From Shewanella gelidii (lineage in GTDB: Bacteria; Pseudomonadota; Gammaproteobacteria; Enterobacterales; Shewanellaceae), in contig NZ_BMPZ01000002.1 in NCBI RefSeq assembly GCF_014647855.1, positions 636,317-700,316 on the forward strand: a stretch of DNA of 64,000 nucleotides, given 5' to 3'. Positions 9,722-18,926 of the stretch are shown here, piece by piece. The notes under the pieces were generated by a model. The model was not told where the DNA came from. It made no database searches and worked only from the letters and a program-made list of their open reading frames with translations. Numbering within the stretch: position 1 is the stretch's first letter; the number at the start of each line of letters is the position of its first letter. A program made the translations under genes and the position numbers.

Positions 9722-10339
9722 CTAGCCGAGTGCGAGCCATAAACCAACGCCGACCATTAAGCTGCCAGCAATTCGATTCATCCATTTGATATTGTCACCA
9801 CGGGCTAGAAACAGTCTCAAACTTTTTCCTCCGCTAGCATAGGCCATCATACTGGTAAATTCAGTGACTGTAATCACGGCTAAAAGGCCCGCAAGTTGCG
9901 GAACGACAGGGTATTCCACATTGATAAAAGGCGGCAGCAGCGAGATCATAAATGCCCAGCCTTTGGGATTGGCTATTGCGGTTATAAAGCCTTGGGAAAT
10001 TAGGCCAACTCGAGTGGTTGATATGGGCTCGCCATTTAAGTTCGCCATACGCCCTTTTGCCCGCCACATTTGAAAACCCACAAACCCTAAATAAAGCCCA
10101 CCGATATATTTGAGCGCGTTAAAAAGTTCGGGGTAATTGAGCATCACACTGGCAACTCCCATTACTGCAGCGATTCCGACTAAGGCCACACCGACGAGTT
10201 CTCCTAGCATCATCCACATCGTGCGACGTACGCCAATTGTCATGCCTAAGGTCATTGCCAGTGTCATACACATACCAGGGGTAATAGAAACAAAGAAGAA
10301 AGTTGGGAGGAATACCGCGAGCAGCGTAAAATCAGGCAT
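9722..10339 (-). CDS. LysE/RhtB family exporter
   Basis: About 205 residues with six hydrophobic segments. The first segment contains FFVSITPGMCM, the family's Pro-Gly block, and NPKGWAFMISLLPPFI is the characteristic central motif. Members export amino acids or other small metabolites across the inner membrane; the substrate cannot be read from sequence. ATG 10339 is preferred to an upstream in-frame TTG at 10357 because it opens directly on the first membrane segment. Confidence 0.88.
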   Translation of the reverse strand: MPDFTLLAVFLPTFFFVSITPGMCMTLAMTLGMTIGVRRTMWMMLGELVGVALVGIAAVMGVASVMLNYPELFNALKYIGGLYLGFVGFQMWRAKGRMANLNGEPISTTRVGLISQGFITAIANPKGWAFMISLLPPFINVEYPVVPQLAGLLAVITVTEFTSMMAYASGGKSLRLFLARGDNIKWMNRIAGSLMVGVGLWLALG

Positions 10340-10566
10340 TAAAATTCGTATAGGCAATGAGAAAGGCCATAGTGTAGTAGATCCGTCGGTGTGAAAGAAG
10401 CAGCTTTGTAGCTTAATGTTAAGCTTGACAGTGCATTGGGAGCCTAGCTAATCAGGCAAAGGTAAAATAGAGAAAAAGGCGCTCAGCCCCAAGGTCTAAA
10501 CGCCCTATATAATGCTCATTATTCAAGATGAACTGAGCTTAAAATAGAAACTCTTGTGTGTTGAAC

Positions 10567-11607
10567 TTACAGCACGCCACGCCGGACCTGATCACGCTCT
10601 ATGGATTCAAATAGAGCCTTGAAGTTACCTTCTCCAAAACCAAGGTTATTTTTACGTTGAATGATTTCAATAAAAATTGGCCCAAACAGGTTTTTGGTAA
10701 AGATCTGCAATAAGTAACCTTGCTCGTCGCCATCTACCAATATCTGGTGATGTTTAATGCGCTCTCTGTCTTCGGTGACTTGTGGCAATTTGTCAAAGAT
10801 TGTGTCGTAATATTCAGGAATAATATCTAGCGTTTGAATTGATGTACCTTCCATCGCATCGAGCGAACCGACGATATCACGGCTCCGAAATGCTAAGTGC
10901 TGCACACCTGGGCCGTTATATTCATTTAAATACTCATCGATTTGGTTCTTATCATTGCCTTTCCCTTCATTAATCGGGATACAAAAGCTGCCATCTGGCG
11001 AGCGCAAAGCGTAAGAAATAAGCGCAGTTTGAGAGCCTTTAATGTCGAAATAGCGCACTTCGGTGAAGCCAAAAATGTCTTTATAAAAATTGGCCCATTT
11101 TTCCATGGTGCCTTTGTAAACATTGTTGGTGAGGTGATCGACTTCGATAAAACCCTTTTCTTCTACGAGAATCGGAGTTTCTAAATCGACAAAATCCGTT
11201 GCGTAAAGGTTATTGTCACCTGTAAATGTATCTACAAAATAAATCAGGCTGTCGCCAATGCCATAAATTGCCGGATAAGACAGATCTTTTGCTGATTCCG
11301 TCGCCGGTTTGGCACCGCGCTCCACAGCGAGGTTAAACGCGAATTGCGCGTCTTCTACCCGCCAGCCCATCGAACATATTGCTGGGCCATGGCTTTTGGC
11401 GAATTCCGCGCTAAATCCAGATTTTTGCCGGTTGAGCAGAAAGTTAATATCGTTTTGTTTGTAATACACGATGTCTTTGTCTTTCGCCTTTTTCAGCATG
11501 GAAAAGCCAAAGTCTAAAAACACTTGGTGCATAAAATCGCCGTCAGGGCTGGCAAACTCGGTAAATTCGATTCCAAGTAAGCCCAAAGGGTTTTGTTCGC
11601 TAGCCAT
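10567..11607 (-). CDS. hpd: 4-hydroxyphenylpyruvate dioxygenase
   Basis: 346 residues. It converts 4-hydroxyphenylpyruvate to homogentisate, the second step of tyrosine breakdown. The Fe(II) ligands are visible in order: His in VDHLTNNVYKG, His in VQHLAFRSRDI and Glu in FIEIIQRKN near the C-terminus. The N-terminal half carries the degenerate domain LGLLGIEFTEFASPD. AGAGGAAA precedes ATG 11607. It lies 88 bases downstream of hmgA on the same strand, so co-transcription is likely. Confidence 0.95.
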   Translation of the reverse strand: MASEQNPLGLLGIEFTEFASPDGDFMHQVFLDFGFSMLKKAKDKDIVYYKQNDINFLLNRQKSGFSAEFAKSHGPAICSMGWRVEDAQFAFNLAVERGAKPATESAKDLSYPAIYGIGDSLIYFVDTFTGDNNLYATDFVDLETPILVEEKGFIEVDHLTNNVYKGTMEKWANFYKDIFGFTEVRYFDIKGSQTALISYALRSPDGSFCIPINEGKGNDKNQIDEYLNEYNGPGVQHLAFRSRDIVGSLDAMEGTSIQTLDIIPEYYDTIFDKLPQVTEDRERIKHHQILVDGDEQGYLLQIFTKNLFGPIFIEIIQRKNNLGFGEGNFKALFESIERDQVRRGVL

Positions 11608-11695
11608 GTCAATTTCCTCTTTTCTGCACTGATTCTCTGTCAGTGTTGTCTTGCGTTAGTTGGCGTATTACATACGCGTCATTGATAAAAGTGTT

Positions 11696-12856
11696 TTAGT
11701 TTTCAAGCCATGAGCGGTTGTAGTCTGTGCTCATCGTTGATTGAACGTGTTCTGTGAGTTTTAGGGGGGCAAAAGTGTCAACCATGACGGCGTATTCATA
11801 GGTTTCTTTTTTACCTATGGATGCTTCGGTTCGCCCAGGTTGTGGCCCATGGGGAACTCCTTTTTGATGCAATGTGAGGTAGCCTGCTTCGATACCGCTA
11901 CGGCTCATAAAGTCACCATCGACGTAGTAAAGCACTTCATCACTATCAATATTATTGTGGTAATAGGGTGCTGGTATTGCCTGAGGGTGGAAGTCATAGG
12001 GACGGGGCACAAAATTACAGATCACAAAGTTGTGAGCGGTAAATAGCAAGTGGTCAGAAGGAGGCAAATGGATTTTGCCAACTTTAGGGGCGTATTCCTC
12101 AATGTTGAATGCCCAAGGATAGACACACCCATCCCAACCGACTAAATCAAAGGGATGCCATTCTAAATCATGTTGCTGATATCGCTCGCCAAATTTACTG
12201 ATAAGTGGAAATTCGCCTTGTTCAACGACAGGGCGCTGCAGGGTGGGTGTACGAATATCTCGTTCACAATATGGAGCTGACTCAAGTAGTTGGCCATATT
12301 CATTGCGGAAGTGTTTGGGCACTTCAACCATAGAACTCGATTCAATCACAAACAACCTAACCTGTTTATAGTCGCTAAACTTCAACTGATAGATGGTGCC
12401 GCGAGGAATGACAAGGTAATCCCACTTCTTGATCGCAATCGCACCATATTCACTTCGCAATTCCCCCTGACCCTCATGGACAAAAATCACTTCATCACAG
12501 TAGGCATTGCGATAAAACTCTTCCGTGTCTTCGGTTACTTTTGCGGTATACATCGCAACGTCAGCATTGAAAAAGAGCTTGTTGCGTGCGCTAAAAAAGT
12601 TGCCTTGAGTGTCCGCTAATCGAGAATCAAGTTTATAGTTTTGGACTAATGGATCATGCCAACTATCCCCATGAGAGAGTTGGTATGGACGGACTTGCAA
12701 CGTCTTAGTGGGCATATTGTGGTGGTATTTATTGGAATAAATATTGGCAAACCCGTGGGTCGAAAATAATTCTTCTCGGTAGAGTTCTCCGTTTGGCTTT
12801 TCAAACGTGGTGTGGCGCTTAGGTGGGATATCGCCTTGTGATATATAAAATGGCAT
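11696..12856 (-). CDS. hmgA: Homogentisate 1,2-dioxygenase
   Basis: 386 residues, cupin-fold Fe(II) enzyme that opens homogentisate to maleylacetoacetate. Recognisable blocks are EWHPFDLVGWDGCVYPWAFN, HNFVICNFVPRP, YYHNNIDSDEVLYYVDGDF and GVPHGPQPG, which contain the metal and substrate histidines. This is the short bacterial form of the enzyme. AAGGAAG precedes ATG 12856. The later enzymes, maleylacetoacetate isomerase and fumarylacetoacetase, are not in the window. The divergent LysR gene is the obvious candidate regulator. Confidence 0.93.
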   Translation of the reverse strand: MPFYISQGDIPPKRHTTFEKPNGELYREELFSTHGFANIYSNKYHHNMPTKTLQVRPYQLSHGDSWHDPLVQNYKLDSRLADTQGNFFSARNKLFFNADVAMYTAKVTEDTEEFYRNAYCDEVIFVHEGQGELRSEYGAIAIKKWDYLVIPRGTIYQLKFSDYKQVRLFVIESSSMVEVPKHFRNEYGQLLESAPYCERDIRTPTLQRPVVEQGEFPLISKFGERYQQHDLEWHPFDLVGWDGCVYPWAFNIEEYAPKVGKIHLPPSDHLLFTAHNFVICNFVPRPYDFHPQAIPAPYYHNNIDSDEVLYYVDGDFMSRSGIEAGYLTLHQKGVPHGPQPGRTEASIGKKETYEYAVMVDTFAPLKLTEHVQSTMSTDYNRSWLEN

Positions 12857-13078
12857 GAATCATCTTCCTTTCCATAGCAAGCCACGACAATTGGTGGCAG
12901 GGAGCGCTGAACATCGCTTCTTATTTAATGTGATCTAGTTAACAATTTAGTTGCTCGAAAGAACAAAAAAAAGAATAATAAATTGGTTGTCTTAATCAAA
13001 AAATATGATTGTTTGTTATAAAAAGGTGTTTGTTGATTGATAACGTGAAGTGCGATTTATAACCAAGGGGATAAGAAA

Positions 13079-13996
13079 ATGCGAATTGATATCGAAGCTT
13101 TTCATGTTATTCAAGTGCTGGTTGAAGAGGGCAGTTTTGCAAAAGCCGCGCTGCGACTTCATAAGGCTCAATCGGCGGTGAGTTACCAAGTGAAAAAGCT
13201 TGAACGCCACCTTGGTGTCAAGCTATTCGATAGAGACCCATATCGCGCTCAATTGACGGCTGAGGGTGCAGCGATTCTTACAGAGGGCCAAAGGCTGTTA
13301 CAGCAGCTCGCCAATATTGAGCACCTAGCAGATCGCTATAGTCAAGGTTGGGAACCGAAGCTAACGATAATTATTGATGGTGCGCTGCCCATGGAGCCCA
13401 TCATGATCGCTTTGAAACGGATGACCGAGCATCAAATTCCTACAAAAATCCAGCTGAACATGGAATTTTTAGGAGGGGTTCAACATCGGTTCGAACGTGA
13501 TAAAGCCGATTTAATGTTAGTTAAAGACTACCGAAGTGGCCCTGCATATGTACCGCAAACATTACCCAAAATCACCAGCGTGCTAGTTGTATCGCGCCAT
13601 CACCCATTATCGGTGCAGTCGAATGTCAATTTAAATGAATTGCAACAACATGTTGAATTAACGATTGAAGACTCGTCACCAGAGAAAACGTTTCGAGATG
13701 AGATGCAGTTTGGGGGCGATAAAGTATTCTATCTGTCGGGGTTTATTATGAAAAAAAACGCTTTGAGTATGGGCTTGGGTTATGGATGGATGCCAGACTT
13801 TATGGTTAAAGAATCTTTAGATGCAGGTGAACTAGTCGAGGTAGACTTTGTCGGGGGCAGTCGCTTTAGCTTTACTCCACAATTAGTTGCTACGCTCGAG
13901 CGGCCACTGGGGCGGGCTGGTGCGCTGTTCACTCAGCTTGTAGCAGAAGAGTTTTCAGCTATGCAACATGAGTCTCATACCGGTTCCATAGAATAA
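13079..13996 (+). CDS. LysR-family transcriptional regulator
   Basis: 305 residues. The N-terminal winged helix-turn-helix is typical (FHVIQVLVEEGSFAKAALRLHKAQSAVSYQVKKLERHLGVKLFDRDPYRAQLTAEG, residues ~9-65), followed by a periplasmic-binding-protein-like effector domain. It is transcribed divergently from hmgA-hpd across 222 bases, the classic position for a local regulator; control of that pair is inference. The intergenic region has AT-rich T-N11-A-like stretches around 13005-13045, but no single site stands out. Confidence 0.9.
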   Translation: MRIDIEAFHVIQVLVEEGSFAKAALRLHKAQSAVSYQVKKLERHLGVKLFDRDPYRAQLTAEGAAILTEGQRLLQQLANIEHLADRYSQGWEPKLTIIIDGALPMEPIMIALKRMTEHQIPTKIQLNMEFLGGVQHRFERDKADLMLVKDYRSGPAYVPQTLPKITSVLVVSRHHPLSVQSNVNLNELQQHVELTIEDSSPEKTFRDEMQFGGDKVFYLSGFIMKKNALSMGLGYGWMPDFMVKESLDAGELVEVDFVGGSRFSFTPQLVATLERPLGRAGALFTQLVAEEFSAMQHESHTGSIE

Positions 13997-14066
13997 GGTG
14001 ATTTAATGAGTACCTGTAAAACATTGGAGCAATATTTGAGAGCAACCTTTTTTATTCATCGAAAGG

Positions 14067-14091
14067 GGTGAGAGAACATACTTCTCTCACC
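14067..14091. terminator. Hairpin between convergent genes (weak terminator)
   Basis: Arms GGTGAGAGA and TCTCTCACC are perfect over 9 bp with a 7-base loop. The following T content is poor on both strands. It lies between the LysR gene and the convergent peptidase gene, so a terminator role is plausible but not strong. Confidence 0.45.
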
Positions 14092-14098
14092 GTCATTA

Positions 14099-17056
14099 TT
14101 AAAAAAGTTGTATGGATTTCTTGACTAGTACTTTGCCATTTAAATCTACCAATGTAGCTTCAACTTTTCCTGGCCATTCATTTGGCCCGCCGACGCTTAC
14201 TTTAGAGGACCATTGACCCTTGTCATTTCCATAAAGTAAGTGGCGAGCAATATTTTTCCTGTATCCGTTTGGAGAAATATGTGTCCAAGTCGCAAAGAGC
14301 GCTGTTTTGTCACTTCTTGAAGCATGCAAAAAATCAATTTCATATATTAGTGCCAAATCAACATTTTTGGTACGGCTGAGTCTTTCTGGGGAATTGATTA
14401 TGTCCCATCTCCAATGGCGCTTACTATGTTCTGCTAGGCCAAACTCTATGTCATCAATTTCAAACTCATGGTGTTTATATTTGAATTCGTTAGCTACCAT
14501 TTCTTGAAGCAATTTTAGCTCAGAGGAGTCGAACTTACCCTCAGTGAATATTTGAACTAGAGCTTCTCGTTGGGTGTTTCTCGTTTTGTTATTGACCGCA
14601 TTAAATGGTTTGTTTTCTGAATCACTTTTAATGTTTTTTAATGACAATAGTTGTGTACATTTCTCTACATCCCTATTGCTTTCATAATAAAGGCAGTAGA
14701 TTTTTGCCATTTGAATAAATACTTCTGCATTTGAGCCAAGTTTCGCAGCTGTAGAATAGTGATGTAAAGACTGTTCTAAATCTCTCGCTGCATAACGTCC
14801 TTCTCGATATATATGTCCTAAAGATGTATGCGAATTGACATCGTTTTTGTTTGCTGCTTTTTTATAAAATTTTATAGCGTCAGCAATGTATTTTTGTGCA
14901 TTTGGAGGAATAGCGTCAGAGATCGGATTTTGATTGTGTTTACTCTCCTCTAAAATTAAATCCCCCTTTCTTAATAGTAAGTACCCAGCATTATTTGCAG
15001 AGCGAGTATGTAGCATCTTGTCAGCTTTTAGATAATATTCTAGTGCTTTATCTATATTTGATGGAGCTCGGTTGTCGAAGTTAAAGCCATCTGCGATCAT
15101 AGCAATGTCTTTTGCAAGCAATTGTTCATCAACAGGATCTAGTGGAGTTCGTTTTGGTTTCTGTTCGTGGTTTAATTGTCTTTGAATGTAATCAGCAATA
15201 TACGCAAGTTCATGCCTACGCCATTTTGTAGAAATGTGTCCGTGGCCTGTCTCATCATAAAAGAGAGTTTCTACGTTAGCGTTGAAGTGTTTTAGTACAT
15301 ACTCCATTCGCAAAGAGTGTTCAATACTAGCAATTAGGTCATCTTTACCTGCAATGAGAAGAACAGGTGAATTAATGTATTTAGCTAAATATACGGGGGA
15401 GTAGTTGAGGAGTTCAGAATTTTCTAGACCAACAATTTCTTCTATTGACTTTTTAGCGTCATCCGACATATTAAAGTTGTAACTGTTAAAAAGTAAAGGT
15501 AAATCATATACACCATAAGCTCCTATAACACATTGGTATTCATTTGGATGCATAATCGCAAGCATCATAGATGAATATCCACCATAACTTGCTCCCATGA
15601 CACATTTGTTTTTAAACTGGTGAGTTTTATTAACGTGGTTTACCGCTGCTGTAATGTCTTTTTCTATGGATTTTCCAAATTCTCCTTTCCCACTTTCCAT
15701 GAATTTTTTTCCGTAACCAAGCGATCCCCTAAAATTAACTCTTAGTACGGCGTAACCTCGGCTAGTGAAAAATTGAGTTTCTTCATTAAAATAACCACTA
15801 TAATCTCTAACGCCTATAGGGCCACCATGTGGGATAACTATCAGTGTTCTATTAGCTGTAGAGGTTGTTGGTAAAGTTAAGTAGCCCTCAATATTGATTC
15901 CGAGTTCACTTTCTGCAACAAAAGCCTCGGTGGTATTAAAGTCATACTTAGATAATTCGGGCGATATTTCAGTCAGTAAACTAAAACGCTTGTCTTCGTT
16001 ATCGAGTAAGTAGAAACTTCCCGGATCCGAAGACGAAAAAACAAAAACTACTAATTTTTTTCTATCTGTACTGGTAGTAATAATATTGTAGTTTTTACTA
16101 GGGAATTTAGATGAAATGCTCGTATTTACAGTTTCATCAAAATGCACCTTTTCCAAGTGGTGTCTTTTTAATACTCCATGTTCAAAGTAGGAGACAGATT
16201 CTATTTTGCCGGTGCTATTATTTGGAGTAGCGTAGACTAAGTCATATTTTGGATGTTCAAATATGATGTCAGTTAACTTTTGAGTGTGTATGTCAAATTT
16301 ATAAAGCGCGACTTTATCTGTTTGTTCATTACTAAGTACAGCTAAAGTTTTGTTATCGATGAAGCTGATTGGTTGAAATGTTTGGTTAGCATCATTAATC
16401 TGATAAATATCGTTCCATTCTTGTTGTTCTAAATTTCTATGTTTTACACTGATGGTATTGTTTTCTGCTTGATAAGTAACTGCAAATAACATGTTGCTTG
16501 TATCGTCATGAGCAAAATAGATGACATCCTTTAGTTTGCTTTCAATTATTATTGATTGCTTAAAGTCTTTTTCAATTAGCTGCTTGATCGATATTTTATA
16601 TAATTGATTACCTGTCTCGCCTTTGTCTTTTTTTTGTGCATAGAGAAGGAGGTTTGGTTCACTATTTAAGGTACTTACTAAGTAACCGTTCTTAGGTAGA
16701 GAATAGTTTTTTGTTTTAATTTTTCCATCTAAATTGGACAGTTCAAGAAGAATTTTGTAGTTTTTGTTTTTACGGTGCATGTTGATGTAGATCGCGTTTC
16801 CGCTAATCCAGACATACTCTTCTAACTGATCGTAGCGCTCAAACTTTGTCAAAAGCCTGTATTGTTTACTTTCAATATCAATAAGTGCTAAATATTGCTG
16901 ACCATTTTCCGTAACTAATGCTGAAAGGTGACCTTCTATAGGGGCAAACTGTATCTGAGCAATAGCTGGTGGTTGATAAAGAACTGTTGTTGGGATTGGC
17001 TTTGATTCAGCAATAAATGTCGTAAACAAACATAATACAAATATTAGCTTTCTCAT
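14099..17056 (-). CDS. S9 (prolyl oligopeptidase-type) peptidase fused to Sel1-like repeats
   Basis: 985 residues with a signal peptide (KLIFVLCLFTTFIAES). Residues ~25-370 form a beta-propeller-like region and ~385-625 the alpha/beta-hydrolase. The predicted triad is Ser490 (GASYGGY), an Asp at 572/573 (AGKDDLI) and His605 (TGHGHIS). HGGP at ~410 and NFRGSLGYG at ~441 are typical S9 oxyanion and core motifs. Residues ~640-800 carry TPR/Sel1-like helices (SLGHIYREGRYAARDLEQSLHHYSTAAKLGS), followed by an unrecognised beta-rich tail. S9 peptidases usually end after the catalytic domain, so the ~360-residue extension is unusual. AT-rich relative to flanks. It overlaps the upstream lipoprotein gene by four bases. 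Confidence 0.88.
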   Translation of the reverse strand: MRKLIFVLCLFTTFIAESKPIPTTVLYQPPAIAQIQFAPIEGHLSALVTENGQQYLALIDIESKQYRLLTKFERYDQLEEYVWISGNAIYINMHRKNKNYKILLELSNLDGKIKTKNYSLPKNGYLVSTLNSEPNLLLYAQKKDKGETGNQLYKISIKQLIEKDFKQSIIIESKLKDVIYFAHDDTSNMLFAVTYQAENNTISVKHRNLEQQEWNDIYQINDANQTFQPISFIDNKTLAVLSNEQTDKVALYKFDIHTQKLTDIIFEHPKYDLVYATPNNSTGKIESVSYFEHGVLKRHHLEKVHFDETVNTSISSKFPSKNYNIITTSTDRKKLVVFVFSSSDPGSFYLLDNEDKRFSLLTEISPELSKYDFNTTEAFVAESELGINIEGYLTLPTTSTANRTLIVIPHGGPIGVRDYSGYFNEETQFFTSRGYAVLRVNFRGSLGYGKKFMESGKGEFGKSIEKDITAAVNHVNKTHQFKNKCVMGASYGGYSSMMLAIMHPNEYQCVIGAYGVYDLPLLFNSYNFNMSDDAKKSIEEIVGLENSELLNYSPVYLAKYINSPVLLIAGKDDLIASIEHSLRMEYVLKHFNANVETLFYDETGHGHISTKWRRHELAYIADYIQRQLNHEQKPKRTPLDPVDEQLLAKDIAMIADGFNFDNRAPSNIDKALEYYLKADKMLHTRSANNAGYLLLRKGDLILEESKHNQNPISDAIPPNAQKYIADAIKFYKKAANKNDVNSHTSLGHIYREGRYAARDLEQSLHHYSTAAKLGSNAEVFIQMAKIYCLYYESNRDVEKCTQLLSLKNIKSDSENKPFNAVNNKTRNTQREALVQIFTEGKFDSSELKLLQEMVANEFKYKHHEFEIDDIEFGLAEHSKRHWRWDIINSPERLSRTKNVDLALIYEIDFLHASRSDKTALFATWTHISPNGYRKNIARHLLYGNDKGQWSSKVSVGGPNEWPGKVEATLVDLNGKVLVKKSIQLF

Positions 17057-17625
17057 TGGGTATTGTCCTTTTCTTTAGCCAGACTTTCTGCATACTCTAG
17101 GAAATCATCGTTCCCTGGGCCTACATATCTAACATTTTTAGAATCAAAAACTTTGGGGAATGATGTTTTTAGATAATTTAGTGCTGCTGTCGATCGATTT
17201 TGTAAGAACAAAGTAGCTGAAATATCAAGTGCTCGGAAGCCGTTAGATTGCGCATCTACATGTATGTCACCTATATAATTTACCTCGCCAGGCTTAACCT
17301 CAAAGTCCCAGTACCCGTCTATTAGCTTCATATATATACGCTTGGCAAACCGAATGTCGTTTATTTTATATTTTCCTGAAGGAATATCGACGAGTATATA
17401 TTTAGAACCATGCCGAAGGTCATTTTGTGTCAACTTTAGGTAGTTTTCACCGCCTATTGTGATGCTATGCAAGTCGGTGTTCGTGTCGATTCCTAATAGC
17501 AGATAACCAATGTTTTCTTCTAGCTTTTGGTCACTGTCTGCCGACATGGACTCTAATTTTTGTGCGCAGCCAAAAAGAAGAATACTTATGACTAGAGATG
17601 AAACATATTTTAAATACTGATTCAT
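17053..17625 (-). CDS. Lipoprotein of unknown function, coupled to the S9 peptidase
   Basis: 190 residues. The signal peptide ends in ISILLFGC, a lipobox. The mature part has a short beta-rich region (KYILVDIPSGKYKINDI, VKPGEVNYIGDIHV) reminiscent of DUF2846-type lipoproteins, a memory-based and uncertain match. Its stop overlaps the peptidase start (ATGA at 17053-17056), so the two are almost certainly co-translated and may act together at the membrane. Codon use is AT-rich like the peptidase. Confidence 0.78.
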   Translation of the reverse strand: MNQYLKYVSSLVISILLFGCAQKLESMSADSDQKLEENIGYLLLGIDTNTDLHSITIGGENYLKLTQNDLRHGSKYILVDIPSGKYKINDIRFAKRIYMKLIDGYWDFEVKPGEVNYIGDIHVDAQSNGFRALDISATLFLQNRSTAALNYLKTSFPKVFDSKNVRYVGPGNDDFLEYAESLAKEKDNTQ

Positions 17626-17965
17626 TTTGTCGCCTTTTCTATTTATTCCCGCGAATTTAAGCCCTAGATTTCAAGCTGTTAATTGATGTTGGTTTTTGAA
17701 TATCGGTACTACAAAGTACATGTTCAGTAATATAAATCAAAGTTAATGGTTACCAAATAGTATGTATACTGAGTGATATGTCACAAAATTTTGCATATTG
17801 AAGTATGTGTGTCTATGGTGTGAAGTGTCGCTTAAAATGAACATTATGAGTTTAATTGCTTGAAAATAATCTTAGACTTTCATCCTAAAGCATAGTTGTC
17901 ATCATCTTTCATTCAATTCAATCTGTTTTTGATAGTAGTAGACAACTAATGAAAATGGAGCAGGT
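17626..17965. other. 340-base AT-rich intergenic region with short dyads
   Basis: Divergent region between the lipoprotein and the enoyl-CoA hydratase genes. It holds an inverted repeat GTACT-N4-AGTAC at 17706-17719 and another, AGTAT-GT-ATACT, at 17759-17770. Either could be an operator, but nothing identifies a factor. No gene seen. Confidence 0.5.
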
Positions 17966-18811
17966 ATGTTAGGTAATCGTGGTGGGAATAAAGAAATTAA
18001 GCGCAATGTCTCGGGTTTTCGTCAGGTAAACGTTGAGCATCTGAATGGCGTTGACTGGCTGATTATGAATCATCCCCAATCACGAAACGCCCTGTCATGC
18101 GGCATGATTGCCGACTTGTCCAATGCACTACAGCAGGCCAATGATAATCCGAAAGTAAAAGTCATCGTAATTGCAGCCAACGGCCACGTTTTTAGTGCAG
18201 GGCATGATTTGAAAGAAGCGAGTGGTCGCAAGAACCTAAAAGGCAGTAGCCAACAAGAAACCGTAAATACGATGTTAGACACCTGCGCAAAGTTGATGTT
18301 GTCATTGAATCAATCTCCAAAGCCTATCATTGCTTGTGTTCAAGGAGCTGCGACGGCTGCTGGATGCCAGTTGGTGTCTATGTGCGACCTAGCCATCGCG
18401 AGCCAAGACGCGGGTTTTTGTACTCCAGGTGTAAATATCGGTATTTTTTGTAGTACACCGCTTGTTGGAATTGGTCGCAATATCGCAAGCAAACATGCCA
18501 TGGAAATGGCGCTCACTGGCGACATGTTTAGTGCGCAAGATGCGTTTCGTTTTGGATTAGTCAACCGCGTTGTGCCATCGGTCGAGCTAAAACAGCAAAC
18601 TCAATCATTGGCACAGAAAATTGCATCTAAATCTGCTCTGGGAATCGCGAGTGGTAAGCCTGCGTTTTACCTCCAGCGAGACTTGCCAACCAAAGATGCT
18701 TTGACCTTTGCGAGTCGATGTATGATGGAAGCCATGTTATCTGCTGAATGTGAAGAAGGTGTCGATGCGTTCTTCGAAAAGCGTTCAGCAAACTGGGCTG
18801 AATTATCTTGA
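17966..18811 (+). CDS. Enoyl-CoA hydratase/isomerase family protein
   Basis: 281 residues, crotonase fold. HVFSAGHDLKEA (~75-86) and CVQGAATAAGCQLVSMCDLAIAS give the CoA-binding and oxyanion-hole segments. FGLVNRVVP and the C-terminal EGVDAFFEKRSANW are typical. It probably acts on an acyl-CoA in the cytoplasm, but the substrate cannot be assigned. GGAG lies just before ATG 17966. No other beta-oxidation gene adjoins it; the acyl-CoA ligase at 20758 is the nearest possible partner. Confidence 0.9.
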   Translation: MLGNRGGNKEIKRNVSGFRQVNVEHLNGVDWLIMNHPQSRNALSCGMIADLSNALQQANDNPKVKVIVIAANGHVFSAGHDLKEASGRKNLKGSSQQETVNTMLDTCAKLMLSLNQSPKPIIACVQGAATAAGCQLVSMCDLAIASQDAGFCTPGVNIGIFCSTPLVGIGRNIASKHAMEMALTGDMFSAQDAFRFGLVNRVVPSVELKQQTQSLAQKIASKSALGIASGKPAFYLQRDLPTKDALTFASRCMMEAMLSAECEEGVDAFFEKRSANWAELS

Positions 18812-18839
18812 TACATTCTTAGGTTGACATAATATGTCA
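18808..18839 (+). promoter_or_regulatory. Probable sigma-70 promoter with overlapping dyad
   Basis: TTGATA (18808-18813), a 16-base spacer and TAATAT (18830-18835) form a good promoter. A perfect dyad TGACAT-AAT-ATGTCA (18825-18839) overlaps the -10, as an operator would. It would drive the AIM24-like gene at 18927. The -35 overlaps the stop codon of the upstream gene. Confidence 0.5.
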
Positions 18840-18926
18840 CTCATGGAAAGGTAACATTTCACTTGGTTAAAAGCACGTTGAAGCCGTTTGAGTTATTGGA
18901 CCTCATTTATTGATAAGGAAGAAACT

